64,000 bases of DNA from Tanypteryx hageni (lineage: Eukaryota; Arthropoda; Insecta; Odonata; Petaluridae), in NCBI GenBank assembly GCA_028673005.1, contig CM054113.1, positions 176,621,956 through 176,685,955 of the forward strand, written 5' to 3'. Shown here one piece after another: positions 57,601-64,000 of the stretch (position 1 is the stretch's first letter; each line of letters starts with the position of its first letter). Made by a program: the position numbers and the translations under genes. Under the pieces are notes generated by a model. It was not told the origin of the DNA. It ran no database searches and was given only the letters and a program-made list of their open reading frames with translations.

Positions 57601-59530
57601 GAAAATGTCAATTATTTATAATAAATCATTTTTTAAGATGCAATTATTTATTTATTCTAAATAGCTCATCAACAGCCATTACTGGCCTTTTACAATGAGC
57701 GTAATAATGATAATAAAAGGCATCACATACAACTAGACCCTTGGCACGATTCAAATGCATTAGGAGCCAGACATGCTACCCAGCCCTCTACCAAGGTTGG
57801 AAATACTACCCATGTTAGAACCACATCATCAAATTCAAAGGATAGAAAGTGAACTATACAGTAAATAAAATTCATACTTTGAAAGTTATTTTTGAAAATA
57901 CAAATTTATGACTCATTACAGCATTCATATCAGACTTATCATCTATGACAAAAAAGAGCATCTTTGCAGGAAAGCAGAAGAGTGCAATGAAGTTTGATAT
58001 CATAAATGTATCAATGAATAAAATCTTAAAACTAATTGCAACACAACTACTTCAAAAGAAATAAGTCAGAAATGTTTTTGCACATACAAATAAAACTACG
58101 TTTAACTTACTATTCAGTAACACAACAGTGGCCATTGTGGTCCAAAAAAATACTCCTGGCCAGTCTTCGGAGTTTAACATGGCGAACACCACCGTCAAAA
58201 TGAACACAAGCACCTCCACAAATATGCTCCAAACTATCCTCCTAGTGAGATTGCCCCTGAATTGGAAAAAAGAGGTTGATATTTTGAGCAAAATTAAGAA
58301 AATACGACCAACTTATCTCGAAATACAAGAATTTTTATTGTGGCAAGTAGAAATAAACTTAGGAATTCTAGCAAATTTAAAATAGCTAAGAGCATCAAAA
58401 TAAACTGTACATGAACTAAAATTCAGGTAATCTGTTCAACTTAAAAAAATGACATGCTACACATGCATTTTAGAAAAAAGGAGGAAAAGCTTCTCACCCA
58501 ATCTGAATGAACACATTTAGCCAATTGAAGACAAGGTTAGGAACTTGAGCTGCAAAACCAATGTATGCTAGAAAGTTGGTAGCGTAGTTGGATTCTTCTC
58601 CTGTGTAATCTTTACTCATTTTGTAGTCAACAAAATACTGTAATATTGAGATGGCAATCAATTTAAAAAGCTAATTAGATAACAAATTAAAGATATTCAC
58701 AAAAGAGTAGGCTCAAATATGTAATTATCTTAAATTTTACGAAGCATAAATCATAAAATGAAAAAGAAAACATCAAAATACGAGTACAAAAAGACATTCT
58801 TAAGGCAGCAATTTATGGAGGCATAAAGTAACACTTATTAAAAGGATTGTCAAAATATAACATACCCCTTTGGCTGTGATGAACATATTCCAGGGCATTA
58901 GCGTTCCCATACCGTGGAGCAAAAAAATTAGGTAAACTATGTAGTATCTGAAAGAAAACGCAGAGAATAAAAATCAGTAAATTTTAATGAAACCGGCCGA
59001 CTGGCGAATACTTTTTACTTGCATTTACACCCCTCAAACTATGCAACCTATCCATACTAGATTTCAAATTATAATAAATACCGTAATTTTCTTTGCCCAA
59101 ATTAATTTCAGTAAGTAAATGATTTTCATCCAATAATCGAACACATAGCAACGCATGAGTAAATTACTTATCATGAATTTTATGACACAAACTACTCCAA
59201 CTCGAGTGAAATAACAGCGCGATCGTGCGAATTTGAACACGTGCTGTCACGGAATAGGGCACCGCACAAACGCAAAGCGTACCCTCCTCATTCTACGCGT
59301 CAATACCTGTCATGTGCGGCTCTCTCTTTCGGACACAGAAAATGATGCGGAGTGTCCAGCTGTCCCTCCGCGGGGATGACATCTACGTCTTCTTTGCCCT
59401 GTTTGCCCTCTACGTTAAGCCCTACGGCTTCACCGGGTTCATCGAGATCCAATGTCCTACATGGAGTCGTGTGATGGCTCAAATCCTCCACACTGGCTAA
59501 AGGGGCTCTCTTTCCCACGCAGTCGAACAT
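42672..59530 (-). CDS. ENT: Equilibrative nucleoside transporter (SLC29/ENT), ten exons
   Basis: Coding exons on the minus strand: 59530-59307, 58947-58866, 58637-58498, 58256-58111, 57547-57462, 56895-56749, 55121-54941, 54655-54534, 52064-51862, 42807-42672. All introns are GT/AG, phases agree and the sum is 1467 bases (488 residues plus TAA). Exon 1 is an acidic N-terminal tail (~75 residues), with an in-frame TAG four codons upstream of the ATG. TM1 has YLIFLLHGMGTLMPWNMFIT; later landmarks are PNLVFNWLNVF, IYQNSVYGMAAKLP, RFYRYHELL, FFVTLAVFPAV, CFLTFNLF, RIFFIPFFVVCNYYP and SGHFSSLAMMYCP, the ENT order for 11 membrane spans. It should carry nucleosides across the plasma membrane by facilitated diffusion. 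In TM8 the Asp and Arg found in human ENT1 are Ala364 and Cys368. It resembles insect Ent2-type proteins; the subtype is inferred. Confidence 0.95.
43513..43723. mobile_element. Small pogo/Tigger-like MITE, 211 bp
   Basis: It begins CAGTGGGTCTCCATTATTTG and ends (other strand) CAGTGGCAACAACTT; TA lies on both sides (43511-43512, 43724-43725). The GGxTTATGTACCCGGAAATGG block resembles Tigger-type MITEs. Only six terminal bases match between ends, so boundaries are tentative. Confidence 0.55.
44391..47731 (-). mobile_element. RTE-clade LINE copy C, full length and intact
   Basis: Bounded by an exact 11-bp TSD, TAATGTGATAT, at 44380-44390 and 47732-47742, inside the hAT element. The 3' tail is (ATG)n, seen as CATCATCATCATG on the plus strand. 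The 5' UTR (~340 bp) includes a C/G homopolymer at 47687-47698. The exact TSD and the unbroken ORF indicate very recent insertion. It lies in sense orientation to ENT transcription. Confidence 0.96.
44424..47393 (-). CDS. RTE retrotransposon polyprotein: AP endonuclease and RT
   Basis: One uninterrupted 989-residue ORF. The endonuclease (residues ~45-270) shows IGTWNVRTMN, LSEVRWEGEGE, MGDWNSVVGEG and SDHNL with the expected Asn, Glu, Asp and Asp-His positions. A basic linker follows (~270-510). The RT (~515-800) has SDDIPVDVLK, DYRTISLISHTAK, FRRGRGTRDA, DWEKAFDRV (catalytic Asp), GVRQGCPISPAIFN and YADD at ~744-747. The C-terminal part has YGAETWTVRRKEEKYLE and WIGHILRRQCLQRT. Length and layout match BovB/RTE ORFs, which nick DNA and copy their RNA by target-primed reverse transcription. 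ATG 47393 (MDVSGVKYSGGK) is shared with copy B. All catalytic residues are present, so it could be active. Confidence 0.96.
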   Translation of the reverse strand: MDVSGVKYSGGKIVPQSDLWVGTTLGDAQRKCSINKKKASSEKLRIGTWNVRTMNSGGKLENLKREMRRNNVGIVGLSEVRWEGEGEINSDEFKIIYSGGEKKERGVGIIMRKEITERISKVVTVNDRIIAVKLQMEPVEMLIIQVYMPTTNAGDDEVDEIYEQIMEILEEEGKGRITTIVMGDWNSVVGEGQEDNIVGKYGLGKRNERGDKLVEFCHRNRLIVTNTWFKHHQWRLYTWRSPGDQRRYQIDYILVNERFRNSIKNVKTLPGADIDSDHNLLVANIQCRLKSVKRNIRVNKKWNLEELLKNKEAIMTELEERLGERDEENRKNVDEEWRYIHSNIKDVVEKKVEKITGERNKKPWITAAMLQKMEERRKWKNINTEEGQRKYKELNNALRRETDKAREQWINEKCEEIVECERICRTDLMYSKARELFKKKARKIGRKGIMSKSGKIVSEPDNVKNVWKEYIEVLYDKEGKPRNIELNEKEDVEEYQLGPSILESEVKRAIDDMKRRKAVGSDDIPVDVLKVLGSKAVKQLTKFFNQVYDTGIWPEDFLDVVMVPLEKKNNAKCCKDYRTISLISHTAKVLTRIITKRIECKIEKELQDNQLGFRRGRGTRDAIGCMRMMIERALEVNKGMYFCFVDWEKAFDRVKWDKMLGILNKIGIDWKDKRLLKNLYFDQKIRVRVEGEETESTSIGRGVRQGCPISPAIFNIYAETITEEALMEEKGFKIGGESITTIKYADDQGLIAEGEKELQRMTDRLVEVGQQYGMKINTEKTKVMVVSKEHKELNIMVNGQKLEQVSSFKYLGSILAQDGSSTQDIRSRIAMAKAAFNEKKELLTSKKINLETRKKLAKCYICSIALYGAETWTVRRKEEKYLESFEMWVWRRMMKVKWTERKRNEEVLEMVGEERMLIKTIRKRKANWIGHILRRQCLQRTILEGKISGRRGRGRKRIGILDNIKQGCTTYRGIKEASREREKWRQRFS
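47823..48935 (+). pseudogene. hAT transposase N-terminal remnant (TTF/ZMYM-type)
   Basis: It starts MSMPRKYLSGCQKRKLAEEK, the usual N-terminal SGxQKRK block of this hAT group. It shifts frame near 47900 and continues NEEQNQQEE. The domain DPVLWPDIVNDKFRLL, GRSFSISYYFKTMPNGE, HSWLVYSKAQDSVYCFCC follows (48190-48420); this is the TTF/ZMYM-like zinc-finger region of hAT transposases. After 48502 stops and shifts interrupt recognisable blocks (HELSVCHINSF, RRIVDVILFLS, LIELLSEYDPVLMEHVNR). The catalytic RNase H-like core and C-terminal dimerisation domain are absent, so this copy could only be moved in trans. Confidence 0.88.
49330..51268 (-). mobile_element. Pogo-type DNA transposon, left end lost
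   Basis: The right end is GGGTAAATACGG followed by TA (51269-51270), the same terminus as the 35-kb element. Subterminal text on the complementary strand (AAACGAGGTTTTTTCAC, ATCATCTTAGAATGG) also recalls that element. No matching CCGTATTTACCC occurs on the left, so that side is truncated; 49330 is approximate. Confidence 0.7.
49458..50650 (-). pseudogene. Pogo-family transposase (HTH plus DDE), decayed
   Basis: From ATG 50650 the minus strand reads MADRIEKKGTAVRGNVLKGI, then SYDRNFKLMMVHYAEETNN and AAGRKYNVTEANV, the pogo/CENP-B-type helix-turn-helix. Stops follow (after NVLR, STR and VNR) and a frameshift. The frame from 50357 is then open: DIIKLKAQELA, MGNADETPIYFDMP (first catalytic Asp), ADGTKLPPYVILK, GWMSADLIKDWLSIVW, TMLVLDAFKGHLL (second Asp). 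After ~residue 210 the similarity ends; the third acidic residue with its PGG and LQPLDV block is missing and the remainder is unrelated. It belongs to the arthropod/vertebrate pogo-Tigger group and is non-functional. Confidence 0.9.
52902..53570 (+). repeat. ACTTTCTCC-ended dispersed repeat, copy 2 (ENT intron 8)
   Basis: It starts ATCTGATGTGGCCACCACAT, GACTTTCTTCATACCTG, shares all internal landmarks with copies 1 and 3, and ends ACGTATGGAGAAAGTAAA. The ends contain an inverted motif TTACTTTCTCCATAC. Non-coding, ~670 bp. Confidence 0.85.
53571..54533. other. Rest of ENT intron 8
   Basis: AT-rich intronic sequence. No gene, repeat or regulatory site recognised; the same holds for 52065-52901. 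Confidence 0.6.
55291..56048 (+). repeat. ACTTTCTCC-ended dispersed repeat, copy 3 (ENT intron 6)
   Basis: It starts ATCTGATGTGGCCACCTCAT, GACTTTCTCCATACCTG and ends CGTATATGGAGAAAGTAAAA. It is longer than copy 2 because of a CA-rich microsatellite expansion inside. The strand is the same as copy 2. Confidence 0.85.
55822..55940. repeat. (CA)n-rich microsatellite inside repeat copy 3
   Basis: A run of CACACA interrupted by GACATGCA and CATGCACGCA blocks. Copies 1 and 2 have only short TGTGTGTGTATG or CACACATGCACA at the same place, so this is an expansion within the element. Confidence 0.88.
56049..56748. other. Rest of ENT intron 6
   Basis: AT-rich intronic sequence with no feature recognised. 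Confidence 0.6.
57642..57815 (-). mobile_element. tRNA-derived SINE (ENT intron 4)
   Basis: On the minus strand a tRNA-like head has an A-box-like TTGGTAGAGGGCTGGG, an anticodon-arm-like GTCTGGCTCCTAATGC (loop CTCCTAA, as in tRNA-Arg CCT) and a B-box-like TTTGAATCGTG. A body follows with GGCCAGTAATGGCTGTTGATG and a tail AATAAATAAATAATT. The tail resembles that of the CR1/L2 element at 6300, suggesting dependence on such a LINE. Confidence 0.72.
57820..58110. other. Rest of ENT intron 4
   Basis: AT-rich intronic sequence without recognisable features. The other ENT introns not itemised (57548-57641 and 58257-58497, 58638-58865, 58948-59306) are the same. Confidence 0.6.
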
Positions 59531-60420
59531 CTTCGAAAACTATAAATATTTTCCCTCCGCGAATAAATATTTTATAGACGCGTCGAGTGGACAAAACCTC
59601 CGATCCTAACTTCCCCTCGCTCGCAGAAAACACCCCAACACTTCGAAAACAACCGTTACGTACAAAAGGCACGGGGAGCAGCACCCTCCTTTCGCGGCCG
59701 ATTGTCCGAATCCACTCTCATCGAAAGGATAAGACCGGACGAACGAGTTATCTCGTGCTCGAGGATACGACGACGATTAGCTCGCTACGAAAAGGCGACG
59801 AGGAACCCTGAAAAACGGACGAGACGCCATTCGTTCGTAGCGTACGAGACGGACTTGCTTACGCCCGGAAAGGGGGTTTGCCGCTGACTCAGTCAGTCCT
59901 GCCGCGTGGGTTTTCAAAAACAGGCAGACGAAATCGATCGGTCGGAAAGCGACGCCGTAGAGAGGAAAAGTAGAACCGGCTCGCGCCCCTTTCCTCGCCT
60001 CCCCCGCGCACCCCCGCCAATTCTCCTTACAGCCTCCCCCGCCACTTTACTACTCGGCGAAGAGTACGCAGACAAGCGAGTACTTCAAGACTGAAGTGAA
60101 AGGGGGTAGAGGCACGGAGGGAAAGATTATAAGGGAGAGGAGAGGGTTGCCATTTAAACCACCCCTTGGGGCGCTGTGTCGCCCAAGGATCTCGTCGACG
60201 GTGAGAGTACGTGCGAGACCTGGGCGCATTGCCGAGCTGGGGAGAGGGGAAGGAAGGGTCGTGGGGAAGGAAGGGGGTTAGAAGGAGAGCATAAGGTGAG
60301 AGGGTGAGGGCGGACAAGAGGTTTGAGGGAGTCTGGAATCTGGAGAGGAAAGAGTGAACGGCGCCGTGGACCAGCGTCTCCCGCCATCAACATTGCCGTA
60401 TAAACAATGAAGGGAGAGTA
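59531..60420 (-). promoter_or_regulatory. CpG-rich region upstream of ENT exon 1
   Basis: CpG dinucleotides are frequent from ~59200 to ~60400, in contrast to the CpG-poor 27-58 kb. The region ends at the ENT start codon, so the promoter and 5' UTR probably lie here. TATAAAATATTTATT occurs at ~59565 on the minus strand and TATTTATAG directly before the ATG; whether either is a TATA box is unknown. Confidence 0.5.
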
Positions 60421-61004
60421 AACGTACGAGAAAGGGGGGTGGTTATGCAGGTTGGAACGGAAGAGGAAGGGGAGGAAAGGGTGAAATGGGTGAAGGGACA
60501 AAGGGAAGGGGTGTACTCCTTAGTATAGGGCGGGGTTTTGAGCGCTAGAAAGAGAGCCATCGATCGAAACCTACCCAACAAATTTCACCGCCACGTAAAC
60601 GGGGGAGGATGGGAAGATTGCGTGCCACGGGGAGATTTTTTATTTTTCTTGGGAACCACTGTAAGGAAGGGGGGAGGTATGGGGGAAGGAGAACGGAATG
60701 GGGAGGAAGAACGGAATGGGAAAGAGGGGGAGAGAGGGAGGAGTATGAGGGAGGGAGTTTTGGCCGACGGGAGAGGTATCGTTGAGGGAGGTAAAAAGAT
60801 AGGGAGGAGAAGAGGTCGCCGGCTCCTTACCGCATCCACGCGACCATATGAATGTACAGCAAAAACCTTGTGGAACGCGGATTTGATTATACATGGTTAA
60901 ATATAGTCGGTACTTATTTACCGAACATGCATAAAATTTAAGCATAAGCTATCCTGAATTGGGCGCGCAAAGCATTTCGTGTACCTACGTGACGTAAGCT
61001 CTTA
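60421..61004. repeat. Purine-rich low-complexity stretch
   Basis: On the plus strand 60420-60820 is dominated by GGAAGG, GGGAGGA and GAAAGGGG words. The open frames over it are composition artefacts. No gene recognised. Confidence 0.6.
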
Positions 61005-61012
61005 GATTAAAC

Positions 61013-61313
61013 CAGGGGTGGGCAACATACTGCCCGGGGGCCAAATGCTGCCCCCGAAGCTATGATGAAATAGCGATCCGTAAAATTTAACCAACAAATT
61101 CATATATATTTTGGTAAAATTATTTTGACAAAACCCTTAATTTCGAAATTTTAACCCTCATTTTAACTTGTATGATACCTCGGAATCTCTAGGTAACTTC
61201 CGATTTAAACTCTAACACGACCCGCCGAAGCATAGGCAAATCCCAATGCGGCCCAACAAAGTATTCGCAACCGCCAATGCGGCCCGCCACGCAGGGCAGG
61301 TTGCCCACCCCTG
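61013..61313. mobile_element. hAT MITE, 301 bp
   Basis: The ends are CAGGGGTGGGCAACATACTG and, inverted at the right, CAGGGGTGGGCAACCTGCCC (14 bases identical before the first mismatch). Flanking 8-mers are GATTAAAC and ACATAAAC, sharing their last five bases. Internal TGCGGCCC blocks recur near 61247 and 61280. Confidence 0.85.
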
Positions 61314-61321
61314 ACATAAAC

Positions 61322-63956
61322 GAACACATTTCTTTCGCAGGGCATTAAATCTTCGAGACGCGATTTTGCTCGACACTGCCTTTTCCGAGAACGTTACCCC
61401 CGCGTTGCGCGAGGGATCACTTATACGAATATGTACATCTCGAAAAAAATGCAGAAAATAAAATACATTACCCTCACCCAACGTTCTCTTTCTCAGGGTA
61501 CAGTTCTCCCGTCTTTGCAAGTATTCTCGAGAAGTCGAGAGTGGCGGTTTCCCAGTATTTCTGCTTTTGAGTGGGGGAGTAGCGAAGGAAGGGGATGTGG
61601 TAGCAGGGTGAGGGAGATTTCGAGGGTATTATAAGGGAAGCTTTTGATGGTTTCCAAATCTCTCTCTCTCTCTACTCCCTCCTTTAAAGCTCTCGCAGTC
61701 GAGAAGAAAATTGAGGCGGGCATGTTTGCCGTTATTATAATTTAATATCTCCCTTATACATCCAGTTTTCCAATAGCGCGCCCGAGACTTACGATATCTC
61801 TTCTCCCTCCTCGACTTATGCATTTTTTTCTAACCGACCCCATTTAATATAAAGCCGAATTCTGACCGACGTTTGTTTTTTTCCGTCCCTCTCTGTCGGG
61901 GGAACTTTGCGACGAAACGGATAACGCGGTTATGAATACGGAAAAAGTGCTTTTTTACGCGAGATGGAGAAGAACGAAAAAAATAAAAGAGATTCGCTTT
62001 CGGGAATGTTCCCCGTTCGAGTAACCGATTCGGCGAGGTTTCTCGGTTCGACGAGATCGCGAATTTTGTCGGCTGATTCCGTGATCGCGTCGAATTAATC
62101 ACGCACGGGTCCGATTTTATAATCTGAAATAATTTTAAATTAGGTGGCGTGGAATTTAGGCTTTGAGGATAATCGTGTTACTTTCTTCTGCAAACTACGT
62201 CCGAGGGTGTCAATTTGCCAAAGTGCCTACAATTTCAGGCGTTATCGCTTATCTCATTCGGCCTCGAAATGACAGCATCAACTTTAAGCGGCTGTCCCTT
62301 TTTCGTTATATATACGGGGTTTACTCGTTTTTAGAGTCCTGGTGCGTTAATGTTCTATAATAAACACTTAATGTCGTCATATTAAATGGCAAAAATTGTA
62401 ATAATCTAACAAAAGTCGTTCTAACAAACAATATAAATAAAATAAACGATAGGCTGTTATGCACTGGAACAAACCGACAATACCAATTTGTAATCTGTCA
62501 TTTTTGAGCGTAAGAACGATCCGCTCATATCGCGTTTAATTTATACGCATAATTTACCCGTTCACGCAAATTTTGAGAGCTCGCCCATCAAAATCACCCA
62601 TCATGCTTAAGTGCCAATGTTTACATTTTGGAATCCATTTCCGCGATAAACAACGACGCGGAGAATCACACGCGAGCTTTCGAACGGTACACGCAGGAAT
62701 TTTGGCAGCTAAATAATCATTTATCGATAAAACAAACGAACAACTTCGCCGAAAAAACACTCCCGCACGCCGATCAAAATTTCTAACGCGTTTCAACTCG
62801 CGATTCGCCAGGTATATACGGCGATCCATTCTCTTTAAAAAAAAAAGGAAAAACGGTCTAAAAAGTTCCGAGACATACGTCACAAAAAACCGGTGCAAAC
62901 ATCCTCGCGAGGAATGGCAGAGACGAAACCAAAACCGATAATCCAATATCTGGTAGTTATTTTTGCGAACCGCAAAAAGGAAGCGACAAAGATTTCCTCG
63001 AGGGAAGCGAGAAGTTAAAAAAGGAAAAATATGCCGCCTCGTGCATTAACCGCCTCCTATTTTACTCCTGCTGCCGTCAAAAATTTCATGAACGAACGGG
63101 CGAAATAAAACATTTCACATCGCGCGCACACGAGGTCGATAATTGAGCAACGAAATCTTAAGTGGCGCATTGCAGTACGGGGCATGACTGTGGTACGGGA
63201 TACTCGCGTAAAACCCGTCATTTTGAGAGAAAAATAGACATTGCAACGTGAGAGTTAACGGAAATGCTCTCGGAGATTAGGGCAGTAAAATTTTTCGGGA
63301 AGTGCAAAGAGAATTAAGGAAATTAATAACATGGCAACCTCCACCAGACAGGAAATGAACGAATAAAAAGTTTTTCTTTTTTTCCTTTCTGGATCCTTAA
63401 GAGGATTAAAGACGGCTAAGAGTCGCATTCACGTCGACAAAGGTATCTTATTAATCGAATAGATTTTATTTCGTCATGAAGAGGAAAATTTCCTCTACGA
63501 AGATACTATTCCCTCCGAGTACAATCCCTTTACCAGTCGGAAAGTCTTTCCTACATCGACAATTTCCCGCGAAGCTCATGCTTTCAATTCCTCACCGAGG
63601 TTCTAACCTCCTCACTCGGTTTCCATTCATAACGTCGTCATCTATGTCTCAATCATTCATAATTGCAACTACATAAACCACTCGGTATTGCAATTCATAT
63701 CTCAGGAGTAATTTTATTGTTTGCAGCACGTTTTATGTTTAACAGCGTAAAGGCCTTATCGTAGTTTTGTAAATAAATCAACAAATAGCCAAAATAAATT
63801 AAATAAACAAAGCAAATAAAATTAACAAAAGAAATGAAATAAATAAAGTAGCGACTAGAATGAATAAAACAAATAATATAGGTATATGGTTCTAGGAGGA
63901 TACACCTTTTCTAACAAATAATGACTCAGTGATGTAAGTTAGATGATCATCTAGAT
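61322..63956. other. Intergenic, CpG-containing, no gene recognised
   Basis: Several open frames of 60-130 codons exist but none has a recognisable domain or good splice signals. CpG remains common to ~63.2 kb. 63760-63880 is an A-rich AAATAAA-type low-complexity run. Confidence 0.5.
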
Positions 63957-64000
63957 CAGCGGTTCTCAACCTCAACAACATCTTACGTTCCACTTATCAT
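63957..64000 (+). mobile_element. Start of a hAT-type element cut by the window edge
   Basis: CAGCGGTTCTCAACCT is the classical hAT (Charlie/MER-like) terminus. It is preceded by ATCTAGAT, which fits the nTCTAGAn target preference. The remainder lies beyond the window. Confidence 0.65.

Noticed and set aside
60538..60900. Gly/Glu/Arg-rich open frame and its antisense Pro/Ser-rich partner
   Set aside because: Composition artefact of a purine-rich tract.
62554..62946. 130-codon minus-strand open frame, basic, with several Cys
   Set aside because: No recognisable domain, odd composition, no splice or promoter support; likely chance in CpG-richer DNA.

Overview
The window looks like nuclear DNA of an insect, probably a repeat-rich, AT-rich hemimetabolous genome. 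The species cannot be told from the sequence. The evidence is a spliced equilibrative nucleoside transporter (ENT) gene with canonical GT/AG introns, MADF-BESS genes of the kind expanded in insects, a Kazal-type secreted-protein exon, and many arthropod-type transposons (CR1/L2, jockey, RTE, pogo, mariner, hAT, Helitron).

Layout. 0-1 kb: decayed Helitron-type (Pif1-like) helicase. 1.2-6.3 kb: CR1/L2-type LINE with a PHD plus SGNH-esterase ORF1; its reverse transcriptase is split by a 757-bp repeat-bearing insertion. 6.4-6.6 kb: orphan Kazal exon. 7.7-10.2 kb: jockey-type LINE, truncated at both ends. 11.8-14.7, 23.6-27.0 and 44.4-47.7 kb: three copies of one RTE-clade (BovB-like) LINE, each bounded by a 10-11 bp target-site duplication; the third has an intact 989-residue ORF. 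14.7-23.6 kb: mostly non-coding, with a pogo-like element, an inverted array of ~17-bp repeats, a dispersed ACTTTCTCC-ended repeat, a hAT MITE and a 66-nt perfect hairpin. 27.4 kb: 49-bp perfect inverted repeat with Penelope-like features. 30.4-33.8 kb: two divergent MADF-BESS paralogues. 35.0-35.9 kb: pogo-type element carrying a fold-back structure. 39.8-40.3 kb: mariner remnant with ~75-bp inverted ends.

42.7-59.5 kb (minus strand): a complete ten-exon ENT/SLC29 gene. I could phase every intron, giving 488 residues. Its 9-kb last intron holds a pogo-like MITE, a hAT element (8-bp TSD) with the intact RTE nested in it, and a decayed pogo transposase gene. Other introns hold a tRNA-derived SINE and two copies of the ACTTTCTCC repeat. 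59.5-64 kb: CpG-rich sequence upstream of ENT, with a hAT MITE and the start of another at the window edge.

The ENT gene is the only complete, clearly functional host gene. The MADF-BESS plus-strand gene is probably functional with one ambiguous splice site. Most of the rest is nested mobile DNA, and its TSDs and TIRs allow the insertion order to be read.
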